In this document: positions 15,348 through 24,437 of the stretch, piece by piece | Numbering within the stretch: the first letter of the stretch is position 1 | Layout: each line of letters starts with the position of its first letter | DNA from: Tyzzerella sp. | GTDB lineage: Bacteria; Bacillota; Clostridia; Lachnospirales; Lachnospiraceae | Direction: 5' to 3' | NCBI GenBank assembly: GCA_017410145.1 | Contig: JAFQRJ010000021.1 | Coordinates: 1-32,452, forward strand | Length of the DNA: 32,452 nt | The notes under the pieces: generated by a model | Databases searched by the model: none | Seen by the model: only the letters and a program-made list of their open reading frames with translations | Told to the model about the DNA's origin: nothing | Program-made: the position numbers and the translations under genes

Positions 15348-16070
15348 TTATATTTCAAATCGAACCATTTCCCTTTTTAATCGCTGCATAATTTTCTTTT
15401 CCAAACGTGAAATATAGGATTGGGATATCCCCAATAAATCAGCAACTTCTTTTTGTGTCTTTTCCTGCCCATCGTGGGTTGCCAAGCCATAACGCATCTG
15501 TACAATCATCTTCTCCCTGCTAGACAAACAGTTAATTGCCCTGACAAGTAATTTTCGTTCCACTTCATCTTCCATATCTTTATATATGGCATCTTCATCT
15601 GTACCCAAAATATCTGAGAGTAATAATTCATTGCCATCCCAATCTACGTTCAGCGGCTCATCTATTGAAACCTCCAGCTTGGTTTTATTATTTCTTCTCA
15701 AATACATCAATATCTCATTTTCAATACAACGGGATGCGTACGTGGCAAGTTTGATGTTTTTGTTTGGATTAAATGTGTGAATTGATTTTATCAATCCAAT
15801 CGTCCCTATGGAAATCAAATCTTCCACTCCTACTCCTGTATTGTCAAATTTTTTCGCAATATATACCACCAAACGAAGATTGTGTTCAATTAACAATTTT
15901 TTTGCATCCTCATCTTTTTCCGTACCCAGTTCCAATATTGCTTCATTTTCTTCATCTACCCCCAGGGGAGCCGGCAAAACATCTGTCCCTCCTATGTAGT
16001 GCAACTCCATACTTTCCGGAAACAAAAAAGTCCGGATAAACCGCTTTGGAACGGCCAATTTCATCAACAT
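15348..16070 (-). CDS. sigE: RNA polymerase sporulation sigma factor SigE (pro-form)
   Basis: Mother-cell sigma factor made as an inactive precursor. The 240-aa product has an N-terminal pro-sequence of about 20-25 residues, and [16 protein letters not shown] matches the cleavage-site region of pro-SigE (YIGGSEALPPPL in Bacillus). Region 2 follows ([45 protein letters not shown]). Region 4 contains [14 protein letters not shown] and [25 protein letters not shown] overlaps the stop of spoIIGA just upstream, so the protease that activates the factor is translated from the same mRNA. Confidence 0.97.
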   Translation of the reverse strand: MLMKLAVPKRFIRTFLFPESMELHYIGGTDVLPAPLGVDEENEAILELGTEKDEDAKKLLIEHNLRLVVYIAKKFDNTGVGVEDLISIGTIGLIKSIHTFNPNKNIKLATYASRCIENEILMYLRRNNKTKLEVSIDEPLNVDWDGNELLLSDILGTDEDAIYKDMEDEVERKLLVRAINCLSSREKMIVQMRYGLATHDGQEKTQKEVADLLGISQSYISRLEKKIMQRLKREMVRFEI

Positions 16071-16081
16071 CTTAATTCCTC

Positions 16082-16864
16082 CTAAAATAGATTCGGATTT
16101 AAAATCATTTCATACGCTCCCTCTTCTGAAACTTTCTCCTCACTGATACCAATTAAAGGCATATCCACCCAACACTCAACATCCCTGTGTATACACATTC
16201 GGTCTATTCTAAAAACCGGTAGTACACCTTCCGCCTTTCCTATGGTGCGGTAAGAAACATATCGGAAGTTTTTCCCTTTGCTTTTTTCCAAAAGTTCCTT
16301 TGCCTTCCCGCGTTCTAACACACTAATTGGCTGACCACTAATCGGATCCCTAAGGCCATTTCCCGTATCAATCAGTCCTTCCACTTGATAAATCTCATTA
16401 TCCACATATAAATCCACCTTATAGTGGGTCTGATTCCACCTTTGGATATAGGAAATAAATTTAAAAATTCCAAGAACTATGTAATATGACACAAACGCAA
16501 GGAGAAAAAATAAACTCCCTTCGCGTACATATTGCCTGAAATGTTCCATTACTCCTCCAAGCAGAAAACCACCAACATATAGCAGAATGATTGCCTTGAG
16601 AAAAGCCGGTATGGTTTTGATTTTTAACCCCACTCGAATCATGCACGTATTTACAAAGATGTGGAATAATACGAATTTGACGAATGCATAGGGTATCGGC
16701 AGGACTACAACAATACAAGTGAATAAAGAACCAACAATGGCCCCTAAAAAGATATTTCCGTGTGTGGCAGAACATTTCAACATCCTTTTCACGATTAAAA
16801 GCAATATGTAATCCATCATAAAATTTACCAAAAACAATACATCTATATACAATTCGTAGTACAC
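16082..16864 (-). CDS. spoIIGA: Sigma-E processing aspartic protease SpoIIGA
   Basis: Membrane protease that removes the SigE pro-sequence. From GTG 16864 the protein (260 aa) begins [20 protein letters not shown], as in relatives. About five N-terminal membrane segments follow (to about residue 140), then a soluble protease half with the active-site motif [12 protein letters not shown] and the [16 protein letters not shown] strand. A longer frame reaches ATG 16984, but it would translate through the ftsZ terminator and the promoter, so it is rejected. GGTGGAG precedes the GTG. It is the first gene of spoIIGA-sigE and has a promoter with Spo0A-type boxes. Confidence 0.93.
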   Translation of the reverse strand: MYYELYIDVLFLVNFMMDYILLLIVKRMLKCSATHGNIFLGAIVGSLFTCIVVVLPIPYAFVKFVLFHIFVNTCMIRVGLKIKTIPAFLKAIILLYVGGFLLGGVMEHFRQYVREGSLFFLLAFVSYYIVLGIFKFISYIQRWNQTHYKVDLYVDNEIYQVEGLIDTGNGLRDPISGQPISVLERGKAKELLEKSKGKNFRYVSYRTIGKAEGVLPVFRIDRMCIHRDVECWVDMPLIGISEEKVSEEGAYEMILNPNLF

Positions 16865-16918
16865 ACTCCACCTACTTCCTCTTTCGCTACGAAATGATTT
16901 GGTACTCAAGCAAAATCT

Positions 16919-16983
16919 ATTATAGGAATTTTTGCACAAAAAAAATGTCGAAGTCTCTGTGGTTTCCCACAAAGTCTTCGACA
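16919..16983 (-). promoter_or_regulatory. spoIIGA promoter with two Spo0A-type boxes
   Basis: On the minus strand the -10 hexamer TATAAT is at 16919-16924, with no good -35. TTCGACA/TGTCGAA sequences lie at 16946-16952 and 16977-16983, in opposite orientation. TGTCGAA is the core of the Spo0A box. The nearer one is centred at about -37, where Spo0A-activated sigma-A promoters such as Bacillus spoIIG carry their box. The same bases form the ftsZ terminator stem. Confidence 0.5.
16938..16983 (-). terminator. Terminator of ftsZ
   Basis: Minus strand stem TGTCGAAG..CT..GTGG pairs with CCAC..AG..CTTCGACA around loop GAAA, followed by eight T. It separates the division operon from spoIIGA-sigE. 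Confidence 0.85.
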
Positions 16984-16997
16984 TATTTCGCTTTTTC

Positions 16998-18176
16998 TTA
17001 TTTCTTTAAAAATGTTGGAATCTTAATAGATTGTTCCTTTACTGAACTAACCGGTGTTCTTGGTGTTTCCAATGATGGAGCAGTTCCTGCTGCTTGAGGT
17101 TTTGCCAAACCAAGATCAAGTTCCGGCATAACCGGTGTTGGAACTACCGGTGCTTCATACTTTTCTACATTTTGTACCGGCACTTTTCCTTCTAATCTTG
17201 ATTTTAACTTAGAAGCTGTTCCGGCTACATTGTGCAATCCTGTAGCAATTACAGTAATTGTAGCTTCGTCTGCCTTAGAATCGTCATACATTGCACCAAA
17301 GATAATGTTTGTATCTTCTCCAACAAGGTCTTGTACATATTCAGCTGCATCACTTGCATCAAACAGAGTGATATCACCTGAGATATTAATAATAACATGC
17401 GAAGCACCTGCAATTGTTGTCTCAAGGAGTGGACTTGCAACAGCTTCTTTAACAGCTTGAAGTGCCTTGTCGTCACCTTTACCGGAACCGATACCGATAT
17501 GAGCAATACCTTTATCTGTCATAACAGTCTGAACGTCAGCAAAGTCAAGGTTAATAAGTGCAGATGTATTAATTAAATCTGTAATACCCTGAATACCTTG
17601 TTGTAACACTTCGTCCGCTTTCTTAAGAGCTTCAGGCATAGTTGTTCTTCTGTCAACTACTTCCAATAATTTATCGTTTGGAATTACGATTAATGTATCA
17701 ACGTTTTCTTTTAATTTTTCAATACCTGCAAGGGCATTATTCATACGTGTCTTTGCTTCAAAACGGAAAGGCTTTGTAACAACACCAACAGTCAAAGCGC
17801 CTAATGACTTCGCAATACGTGCTACTACCGGAGCTGCACCTGTACCGGTTCCGCCACCCATACCACAGGTAACGAATACCATATCAGCACCTTCCAATGC
17901 TGCTGCGATTTCTTCTTCACTTTCTTCTGCTGCTTTTTCACCGATTTCAGGCTTTGCACCTGCGCCCAATCCTTTTGTGAGCTTTTCACCAATCTGCATC
18001 AATGTTGGTGCTTTTGATGATTGTAATGCTTGTTTATCTGTATTGATTGCGATAAATTCTACACCTGCAATATTTTCTGAAATCATACGATCTACTGCAT
18101 TGTTTCCGCCGCCACCGACACCGACAACTATGATTTTTGCTGCTGCTTCCATTTCGTTTGTTTTAATTTCTAACAA
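16998..18176 (-). CDS. ftsZ: Cell division protein FtsZ
   Basis: Tubulin-like GTPase forming the Z ring. From TTG 18176 the product is 392 aa. It has [12 protein letters not shown] (17-28), the tubulin signature GGGTGTG (107-113), the NNAL/IEKLKEN segment and the T7 loop with NLDFADV. The C-terminal peptide [10 protein letters not shown] is the FtsA/ZapA/SepF-binding tail. A strong GGAGGAG lies 6 nt before the TTG; the longer frame up to 18269 has no ribosome site and an N-terminus unlike FtsZ. It is the last gene of the dcw block and has an additional promoter upstream (18249-18277). Confidence 0.97.
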   Translation of the reverse strand: MLEIKTNEMEAAAKIIVVGVGGGGNNAVDRMISENIAGVEFIAINTDKQALQSSKAPTLMQIGEKLTKGLGAGAKPEIGEKAAEESEEEIAAALEGADMVFVTCGMGGGTGTGAAPVVARIAKSLGALTVGVVTKPFRFEAKTRMNNALAGIEKLKENVDTLIVIPNDKLLEVVDRRTTMPEALKKADEVLQQGIQGITDLINTSALINLDFADVQTVMTDKGIAHIGIGSGKGDDKALQAVKEAVASPLLETTIAGASHVIINISGDITLFDASDAAEYVQDLVGEDTNIIFGAMYDDSKADEATITVIATGLHNVAGTASKLKSRLEGKVPVQNVEKYEAPVVPTPVMPELDLGLAKPQAAGTAPSLETPRTPVSSVKEQSIKIPTFLKK

Positions 18177-18209
18177 GAACTTCTCCTCCTTTGTTCCCTT
18201 ATTTATCTT

Positions 18210-18227
18210 ATACGTCCCTAGACGTAT
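18210..18227. repeat. Palindrome in the ftsZ leader
   Basis: ATACGTC (18210-18216) and GACGTAT (18221-18227) form a perfect 7-bp inverted repeat with a 4-bp spacer, between the ftsZ promoter and its ribosome site. It is operator-like or a small hairpin in the 5' UTR. Confidence 0.5.
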
Positions 18228-18248
18228 CGCATTTTGCCATACACATAT

Positions 18249-18277
18249 ATAATAAATAGTTTTGAGCAAATAATCAA
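18249..18277 (-). promoter_or_regulatory. Internal promoter of ftsZ
   Basis: Minus strand TTGATT (18272-18277), 17-bp spacer, TATTAT (18249-18254), in the gap between ftsQ and ftsZ. Confidence 0.5.
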
Positions 18278-18287
18278 TACTTTTTTA

Positions 18288-19031
18288 TCATTCTTCTATG
18301 TTTTTTTCAAAACTGATAGTATTACTATCTGCTGTGTAATGTTCCAGATGAAGAACACCGTCTTTACCCTCTAATTCGTCCAAAAGAGTAGTCAGTTGCA
18401 ATACTTTTATTCCAAAATTACTCTTTCCTAACTGTACGCAGACCTTTTCAAAATGCAGGTTCATACCATTGTCACCCCAAACCAATCTGTCCGGGGATAA
18501 ATTGTTTTTCTCCAATTCCTTTGTGACACTCACAAAACAATCAAAAACTTTCTCGTTGTCAACTTGCAGTTTCTCATATTTTTTTGCATCTTCTGCTTCC
18601 AAACCTTCGATTAACGGAACCTGATCGTCATAAGTTGTAGCAATCTTTAACACCAATCCATCCTCATCGAAATAAACGTAAGAATAATCCTTTACAAAAC
18701 ATCCGATAATCTTCTTTTCTGTTACATGAACCTTCACCTTCCATGGTGCGGATAATTGCACATCAACCTTTTCCAAATATACCGGAAGTGTATAGGCCCC
18801 TGTTTTGAATTTGAATAATGTATAAAGCGAATTCGTCGTTAATGGGTCTTCCTTTACCCATGACACGATCTGGCTGTCCTGACTATGCTCAGTACCACTC
18901 ACCTGTATCCCCTGCACATGAGTTAATAATAGGGTTGCCAATGTAAGATTAACTATGGTAAGCAGCAAAATTACCACTGCGTACAAATAATAGCCGAATT
19001 TACTTTTCTTTTTGCGTCTTTTCCCCTTCAT
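18288..19031 (-). CDS. ftsQ: Cell division protein FtsQ/DivIB
   Basis: Bitopic divisome protein linking FtsL/FtsB-type partners to the septal synthase. The 247-aa product has a basic cytoplasmic tail (KGKRRKKKSKFG), one membrane segment (about 15-37), a POTRA-like domain, then the FtsQ/DivIB beta domain with VTEKKIIGCFVKDYSYVYFDEDGLVL. I choose ATG 19031 because GGGGGAC lies 4 nt before it; ATG 19043 has no ribosome site. It is normally preceded by murG; here a palindromic element (19057-19192) separates it from ftsW. Confidence 0.88.
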   Translation of the reverse strand: MKGKRRKKKSKFGYYLYAVVILLLTIVNLTLATLLLTHVQGIQVSGTEHSQDSQIVSWVKEDPLTTNSLYTLFKFKTGAYTLPVYLEKVDVQLSAPWKVKVHVTEKKIIGCFVKDYSYVYFDEDGLVLKIATTYDDQVPLIEGLEAEDAKKYEKLQVDNEKVFDCFVSVTKELEKNNLSPDRLVWGDNGMNLHFEKVCVQLGKSNFGIKVLQLTTLLDELEGKDGVLHLEHYTADSNTISFEKNIEE

Positions 19032-19056
19032 TTTGTCCCCCATACAATCAAATATA

Positions 19057-19192
19057 TTGTTCAGATCCAGTCACCTCGAAAACACGATGTGTTTCCTCGG
19101 TGAGGCGTATCCGCCAAATAGATTTTGCAAAAAGCATTTTTGCATGCAAGCATTCAACATACTTTTTACAAAATCTGCTTGGCTCTGAACAG
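19057..19192. repeat. 136-bp palindromic element in place of murG
   Basis: The termini TTGTTCAGATCCA (19057-19069) and TGGCTCTGAACAG (19180-19192) are imperfect inverted repeats. Inside are three hairpins: TCACC..AAACAC/GTGTTT..GGTGA (19071-19103), GGCG/CGCC (19104-19115), and AGATTTTG/CAAAATCT (19120-19176). The last contains the perfect GCAAAAA-GCA-TTTTTGC (19127-19143). The whole would fold as a four-way junction. It fills nearly all of the ftsW-ftsQ gap and has no ORF. It could be a MITE, a REP-like unit or a structured RNA. Confidence 0.6.
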
Positions 19193-19194
19193 TT

Positions 19195-20280
19195 TCATTG
19201 TATCAGATGAGACACATTCAGTACAAGCCCTATTTCTGTTAATAAAAATAAAACTGAAGTACCTCCGTAACTGACAAAAGGCAATGTAATCCCCGTATTC
19301 GGTATGGTATTGGTAACAACTGCAATATTTAGAATCACTTGAATCATCATATGGGCCATAGCCCCACTTGCAATCAAAGACCCTAACAAATCCTTGGCAT
19401 TTACAGCAATCACAAAAAATCGCCATATGAGAAAAAGAAAGAGAAAAATTAAGATTGCTGCACCAAATAATCCCCATTCCTCGCATACAATTGCGAATAT
19501 CATGTCATTTTGAGCTTCCGGGACAAACCCTAGTTTCTGTATGCTTTCACCACTTCCCCTGCCAAACAGACCCCCGGACCCAATTGCATATAGTCCCTGC
19601 AAGGTTTGATAACCTTTTTCATACAACTCCGGATTTCGCCAAATGGCAAGTCTCTCCAACCGATAACTCTCCATAGCAAGAAAAATTGCCATAAATCCGA
19701 TGGCACTGACTGCCAACCAGATAAATTGCGCATAAAGGGGACTTGCCACAAATACCAAGACTACCCCGATTCCCAAAATGATAATGGCAGTACTTAGGTT
19801 TCCTGCACCTACCAGACCTACAATCGGCAAGATGGATATCATAATAAGGAGAAGCATTCCCATCTTTTTCATTTTCTTTCCATTCTTGACAATGAGACTT
19901 GCTAAAAACAGAATCACTGCCAGTTTTGCAAATTCAGAAGGCTGAAATGACAAAGGTCCAAAAGACAACCATCTTTTGGACCCATTATATTCATCACCTA
20001 TAAACAAAACTGCCAATGAAAGAAGGAGTGAGAGCACATATGCCCATACAGCAAACTTCTGCCAAATGTGATAATCGATATTTGCCATCACATACATGCA
20101 CCCAATCCCAAGTGCTGTAGCAAAAGCCTGTTTCTTTAAGTAATAAAATTCATCATCGAATTTCACTCGCCCATTGTAAGAACTCGTACTGTATAAAATA
20201 TAAAGTCCTACAAGTATGAGTATAAAAACAACCACCGCAAGGCTATAATCAAAAGCCTGTTTCTTTCTGGGTTTTGCCAA
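19195..20280 (-). CDS. ftsW: FtsW/SpoVE-type septal peptidoglycan polymerase
   Basis: SEDS-family glycosyltransferase that polymerises lipid II with a partner PBP. The 361-aa polytopic protein has AFDYSLAVVVFILILVGLY at the first helix, GSKRWLSFGPLSFQPSEFAKLA with the conserved WL and PSE(F/L)AK motifs, GSGGLFGRGSGESIQKLGFVPEAQNDMIFA, and PNTGITLPFVSYGGTS. I choose TTG 20280, 8 nt after AGAGG, over GTG 20289, which overlaps the ribosome site. Its place after murD fits either ftsW or spoVE. A second paralogue lies at 28811-29944. Confidence 0.93.
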   Translation of the reverse strand: MAKPRKKQAFDYSLAVVVFILILVGLYILYSTSSYNGRVKFDDEFYYLKKQAFATALGIGCMYVMANIDYHIWQKFAVWAYVLSLLLSLAVLFIGDEYNGSKRWLSFGPLSFQPSEFAKLAVILFLASLIVKNGKKMKKMGMLLLIMISILPIVGLVGAGNLSTAIIILGIGVVLVFVASPLYAQFIWLAVSAIGFMAIFLAMESYRLERLAIWRNPELYEKGYQTLQGLYAIGSGGLFGRGSGESIQKLGFVPEAQNDMIFAIVCEEWGLFGAAILIFLFLFLIWRFFVIAVNAKDLLGSLIASGAMAHMMIQVILNIAVVTNTIPNTGITLPFVSYGGTSVLFLLTEIGLVLNVSHLIQ

Positions 20281-20292
20281 ACTATTCACCTC

Positions 20293-21639
20293 TTATAATG
20301 CATTTACGATCTCCTTGAATTTATCTCCACGTTCTTCGTAATTTCGGAACATTCCCCAACTTGCACAAGCAGGTGAAAGAAGTACTGCATCCCCCGGCTG
20401 AGCTAACTTCGTACACGTTAAAACCGCTTCTTCTAAGGTTTCTACCATAATGATATTCTCAAATCCCAATTTCCGTGCTGCAGCTGCGATTTTCTCTCTT
20501 GTCTGTCCCAGCAGAACAAGATATTTTACTTTCCCATCAAAAGATTCAATCCATTCATCATATTCAGAATCCTTATCATAACCGCCGCCAATCAGCAAAG
20601 TCTTGCGGTTCATTGCCTGAACTGCTTTGATTGCCGCATCCGGATTGGTTCCCTTTGAGTCGTTATAATATGCCACGCCTTCTTTTTCGCAGACAAATTC
20701 GATACGATGGGCAACACCGGTAAAGGCTCTGATTGTCCTTCGTATTACATCCATTGGAACCCCATATGCAATTGCCATAGCTGATGCTGCCATCACATTT
20801 TCATAATTATGGGTTCCGAGAAGCTGTAACTCCTCCACATTACAAAGAACTATCTCTTCTTCATCTTTATAAATGAGATTGCCATCCTCTAAATAAATGC
20901 CTTTATTTAGTTTACGCCTGCTGCTGAAATATAGAACCCTTGCTTTTATCTTTTCTCCAAACTTGCGTAAAACTTCATCCTCATAATTCAAAACACAGGT
21001 GTCATCTTCCGTCTGGTTTCTCGCAATATCTTCTTTTGCAGCAATATATGCCTCCATTGTATGATGACGGTTCAAATGGTCCGGTGTAATATTCAAAATC
21101 GCACTAACATGTGGGCGAAAGGCATGGATTGTCTCCAACTGAAAACTGCTGACTTCCGCTACAGCAACACTATCTTCTCTCATGTCAAGCGCTACCGCCG
21201 TATATGGGTTTCCAATGTTACCAACTACATAGACAGATTTTTTGTAGTTTTTCATAATCTCACCCAACAGTGCTGTGGTTGTGGTCTTTCCATTTGTTCC
21301 GGTGATTGCCAGAACATCCCCTTTCCCGTATGTAAAAGCGAGTTCGATTTCACCCCAAATCGGAATTCCCATTTGACGCATCTGATTTACAACCGGAAGG
21401 TCTGTGGGAACACCCGGACTCATAACGACCAAGTCAAGCGTCTGCATGATATCTTCATGCAAATCTCCAAGAACAACGGAAGCTTTTGTATTTTCACCAA
21501 TCTGTCTCTTTATTTTTTCTGCATCAAGTGATGCATTACCGTCATACAAAATCACTTCTTTTCCCTGTGTTTCAAGAAGCTGAGCGGCACCGATTCCACT
21601 GATTCCCGAACCAAAGACAAGAATCTTTTGATTGTTCAT
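20293..21639 (-). CDS. murD: UDP-N-acetylmuramoylalanine--D-glutamate ligase
   Basis: Adds D-Glu to UDP-MurNAc-L-Ala in the cytoplasm. The 448-aa product has the N-terminal Rossmann domain (VFGSGISGIGAA), the ATP-binding P-loop GTNGKTTTT (114-122), the Mur-ligase hallmarks NITPDHLNRH and AHRIEFV, and NDSKGTNPDA. AGGAGG precedes ATG. It sits between mraY and ftsW in the usual dcw order; the ftsW ribosome site overlaps its end. Confidence 0.97.
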   Translation of the reverse strand: MNNQKILVFGSGISGIGAAQLLETQGKEVILYDGNASLDAEKIKRQIGENTKASVVLGDLHEDIMQTLDLVVMSPGVPTDLPVVNQMRQMGIPIWGEIELAFTYGKGDVLAITGTNGKTTTTALLGEIMKNYKKSVYVVGNIGNPYTAVALDMREDSVAVAEVSSFQLETIHAFRPHVSAILNITPDHLNRHHTMEAYIAAKEDIARNQTEDDTCVLNYEDEVLRKFGEKIKARVLYFSSRRKLNKGIYLEDGNLIYKDEEEIVLCNVEELQLLGTHNYENVMAASAMAIAYGVPMDVIRRTIRAFTGVAHRIEFVCEKEGVAYYNDSKGTNPDAAIKAVQAMNRKTLLIGGGYDKDSEYDEWIESFDGKVKYLVLLGQTREKIAAAARKLGFENIIMVETLEEAVLTCTKLAQPGDAVLLSPACASWGMFRNYEERGDKFKEIVNAL

Positions 21640-21661
21640 AATTCTATGTTCCTCCTGCTAC

Positions 21662-22618
21662 CTAAATCGCCATTAATGCAACGAGACAAAGGATTGCTGT
21701 CACAATCGAAAAAACAGCTACAACCTTGGTCTCCGACCATCCACACAATTCAAAGTGGTGATGGATTGGAGCCATTTTAAAAATTCGTTTTCCGCCTGTC
21801 TTTTTAAAATACGTAACCTGAATAATTACGGATAACACTTCCACCAGATAGATTAATCCAACAAGTACAATAAATAACGGCATTTGAAGAATGTATGCTG
21901 TGGATGCAACAAAGCCTCCAAGGGCAAGCGAACCTGTATCTCCCATAAACACACTTGCCGGATATACGTTAAATAATAAAAATCCGAGAAGGGCACCTAC
22001 TACAGCACAGGTAATTGGTTCAATTCCACTCTTTGTACCGATTGCAACAACTGTAAAAAATGTTGCAACAAGTACCGTAACGCTGGAAGCTAATCCATCT
22101 AAACCATCGGTAAAATTCACACCATTTACAGTTCCGATAATTACAATAAACATCATTGGAATGGCCAAATAGCCAAGGTCTAAATATTTGCCATCAGAAA
22201 ATGGAATCAACCATGTAAGTGGAATCTCCGTAAATTTCACAATATAGAATGCAAATACCGCTGTCACCAAAATCTGAAGGCCCATTTTTTGTTTTGGATA
22301 TAAACCATCAGAACGTTTCATCACAACTTTCAAATAATCATCCAAAAATCCTATCAAGCCAAAGCCAACTGTCACGAACAAAATCGGGATAATGGTCGGA
22401 TAATCTTTGATATAAAATAGGGATGTGATTGCAATACTACTCAAAATAATAACGCCACCCATGGTCGGTGTTCCTGCTTTTTTCAAATGGGATTGCACAC
22501 CATCCACTCGTTCTGTCTGCCCCATCTTGAGTTTTCTAAGAATTGGAATCACTACCGGCCCTAAGATGACACTGAAAGCAAATGCGATTAATACCGGTAT
22601 AAAAATTTTATAATCCAT
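21662..22618 (-). CDS. mraY: Phospho-N-acetylmuramoyl-pentapeptide transferase
   Basis: Integral membrane enzyme making lipid I from UDP-MurNAc-pentapeptide and undecaprenyl phosphate. The 318 aa include about ten helices. Motifs are TPTMGGVIIL, the cytoplasmic loop FLDDYLKVV with the catalytic Asp pair, VNFTDGLDGLASS and VFMGDTGSLALGG. The final loop PIHHHFEL(C)GW with the His triad matches the family. GAGGTGTATAT precedes ATG. Confidence 0.97.
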   Translation of the reverse strand: MDYKIFIPVLIAFAFSVILGPVVIPILRKLKMGQTERVDGVQSHLKKAGTPTMGGVIILSSIAITSLFYIKDYPTIIPILFVTVGFGLIGFLDDYLKVVMKRSDGLYPKQKMGLQILVTAVFAFYIVKFTEIPLTWLIPFSDGKYLDLGYLAIPMMFIVIIGTVNGVNFTDGLDGLASSVTVLVATFFTVVAIGTKSGIEPITCAVVGALLGFLLFNVYPASVFMGDTGSLALGGFVASTAYILQMPLFIVLVGLIYLVEVLSVIIQVTYFKKTGGKRIFKMAPIHHHFELCGWSETKVVAVFSIVTAILCLVALMAI

Positions 22619-22700
22619 ATATACACCTCGTTATCTCTTTTGTTATTATGTGCACAGAACTCATACGATTTCCAGCTCATACACACGATATAGTATACAA

Positions 22701-24431
22701 CTAATTCCCTGTCTTTTCAATCCCCAGATAGGGCAGGATGTTCTCAAAAATTGTCCGGATAACAGGCGCAGCAATGGTCCCTCCATAGTATACACCCTGT
22801 GGATTATAGATAATACAAAGTCCAAGCACTTGCGGATTATCTGCAGGTGCAAAACCAACAAAGGAGGAAATATATTTGTGGGCACTTCGAGGCAATGTCT
22901 GAGAGGTTGCAGTCTTACCTCCTATCTCATACCCCTCTATAATTGCATTTTTTCCGCCACCCTCTGACACCACACTCTCCAGTAATTGTCGCATTGTCTC
23001 TGAAGTCTCTGTAGAGAGTACCTGATCCGTTTCGTAGGAAAACTCTTTCACCTGTTTTCCTTCCTCATCTAGTATACGCACACCAAGGTGGGGTGTCACA
23101 CGTATGCCCCCATTAATAGCAGTGCTAACCATAGTGGCAACCTGAATCGGAGTAATCTGAAAGGACTGACCAAAGGACATGGTTGCAAGCTCCACCAGAC
23201 CTACATTTTCCAATTTGTGTGTAATGGTACCTGCCTCCCCCGGCAAATCCACTCCCGTCTTTTTCGTTAATCCAAACTGTTTAAAATATTTGTAAAATGC
23301 ATCTGCACCAAGGCGCAGACCTACATCAATAAAAACCGGGTTGCAAGAGTTTTGAATCCCCTGCGGAAAGGTTTCCGCCCCATGTCCGGTTGTCTTATGA
23401 CAACGAATACGCCGGTCTTCCACGATGCGATATCCTGGACAGTAAAAATCATCTTCCACATGCAACACTCCTGCCTCCAAGGCCGCGGCCGACGTAAACA
23501 CCTTAAAAATAGAACCCGGTTCATAGGTGTCATTAATACAGGTATTTCTCCACATTTTATTTAACAATTCCTGCTTTTCCTCATCATTTTCCGGAAGGGT
23601 TGATAGTTGTAGTGTTTCCAAGGAAAAAGGCTCATTTAAATGGAATTCCGGAACATTTACCATAGCATAGATTTCCCCATTCTGCGGGTTCATAATCAGA
23701 ATTGCAACCTGATCTGCCTGTTTTTCTTCCATCACCTTTTCTGCAGCCTGCTGGGCATATTTCTGAATGTTATAATCCATGCTAAGTTGCAGTGTTTTCC
23801 CTGCAATTGGTTCCACTCGCTCTTCTGCAATACCTTCCAATTCAATTCCTCTGGCATCTGTGGTTGTAAGGATGGTCCCGTTTTGCCCTTTTAAATATTC
23901 TTCATATTTTACTTCCAATCCGATAATCCCCTGGTTGTCACTTCCTGTAAAACCCAATACCTTGGAGGCAAGATTGTCATATGGATAATAGCGCTTGTAA
24001 TCTTCGTCGACCTTTACTCCATCTAACTCATATTCACGAATTCTGTCTCCGATTTCTTTATCCACATTTGACTTGATCAACTCTCTGGAGGAAATCTTTT
24101 CCACTTTCTTGCGAACAGTTGCTTCGTCAATCCCCAGTTCTTCGGTTAAGATTCGAATTACTTTCTCTGCGTCGGTAAGTTGACTATGGATGACAGAAAT
24201 CGTACAAACCGTCTTGTTGGTAGCCAAAACAACACCATTGGCATCCACAATCTCCCCTCGTGCTGCTTTGATTTGTCGCTCCCTCTCATGTAAACTCTCT
24301 GCCTTTTCCTGATAATACTCTGCCTCGAAAATCATAAGATATGCCAGCCTTCCTACTAGGCCTATCAGCAATAGCCCGGCACACACAAAAACAATCAATT
24401 CTTTTCTACGTATATAAGTTTTATTTTTCAT
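22701..24431 (-). CDS. spoVD: SpoVD/FtsI-like penicillin-binding protein with KTA box
   Basis: Class B transpeptidase, probably the sporulation-type PBP. The 576 aa comprise a membrane anchor (about 12-32), a PBP dimerisation domain (REIVDANGVVLATNK) and a transpeptidase domain with SIFK (nucleophile Ser near 306), SCN (QNSCNPVF), and a third box KTA in GGKTATSQ. The Gly of the KTG box is therefore Ala. There is no C-terminal PASTA domain, unlike Bacillus SpoVD. It is the second PBP gene of the cluster, as spoVD is in Bacillus (ftsL-pbpB-spoVD). Its ribosome site lies inside a terminator-like hairpin. FtsI-type and SpoVD-type roles cannot be separated by sequence alone. Confidence 0.8.
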   Translation of the reverse strand: MKNKTYIRRKELIVFVCAGLLLIGLVGRLAYLMIFEAEYYQEKAESLHERERQIKAARGEIVDANGVVLATNKTVCTISVIHSQLTDAEKVIRILTEELGIDEATVRKKVEKISSRELIKSNVDKEIGDRIREYELDGVKVDEDYKRYYPYDNLASKVLGFTGSDNQGIIGLEVKYEEYLKGQNGTILTTTDARGIELEGIAEERVEPIAGKTLQLSMDYNIQKYAQQAAEKVMEEKQADQVAILIMNPQNGEIYAMVNVPEFHLNEPFSLETLQLSTLPENDEEKQELLNKMWRNTCINDTYEPGSIFKVFTSAAALEAGVLHVEDDFYCPGYRIVEDRRIRCHKTTGHGAETFPQGIQNSCNPVFIDVGLRLGADAFYKYFKQFGLTKKTGVDLPGEAGTITHKLENVGLVELATMSFGQSFQITPIQVATMVSTAINGGIRVTPHLGVRILDEEGKQVKEFSYETDQVLSTETSETMRQLLESVVSEGGGKNAIIEGYEIGGKTATSQTLPRSAHKYISSFVGFAPADNPQVLGLCIIYNPQGVYYGGTIAAPVIRTIFENILPYLGIEKTGN

Positions 24432-24437
24432 AAAAAA

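Noticed and set aside
16865-16984. 40-residue N-terminal extension of SpoIIGA
   Set aside because: It is encoded by the ftsZ terminator and the spoIIGA promoter, and family members start at the [13 protein letters not shown] segment.
21061-21531. 156-aa plus-strand ORF antisense to murD
   Set aside because: Shadow of murD, which keeps all Mur-ligase motifs; no start signal.
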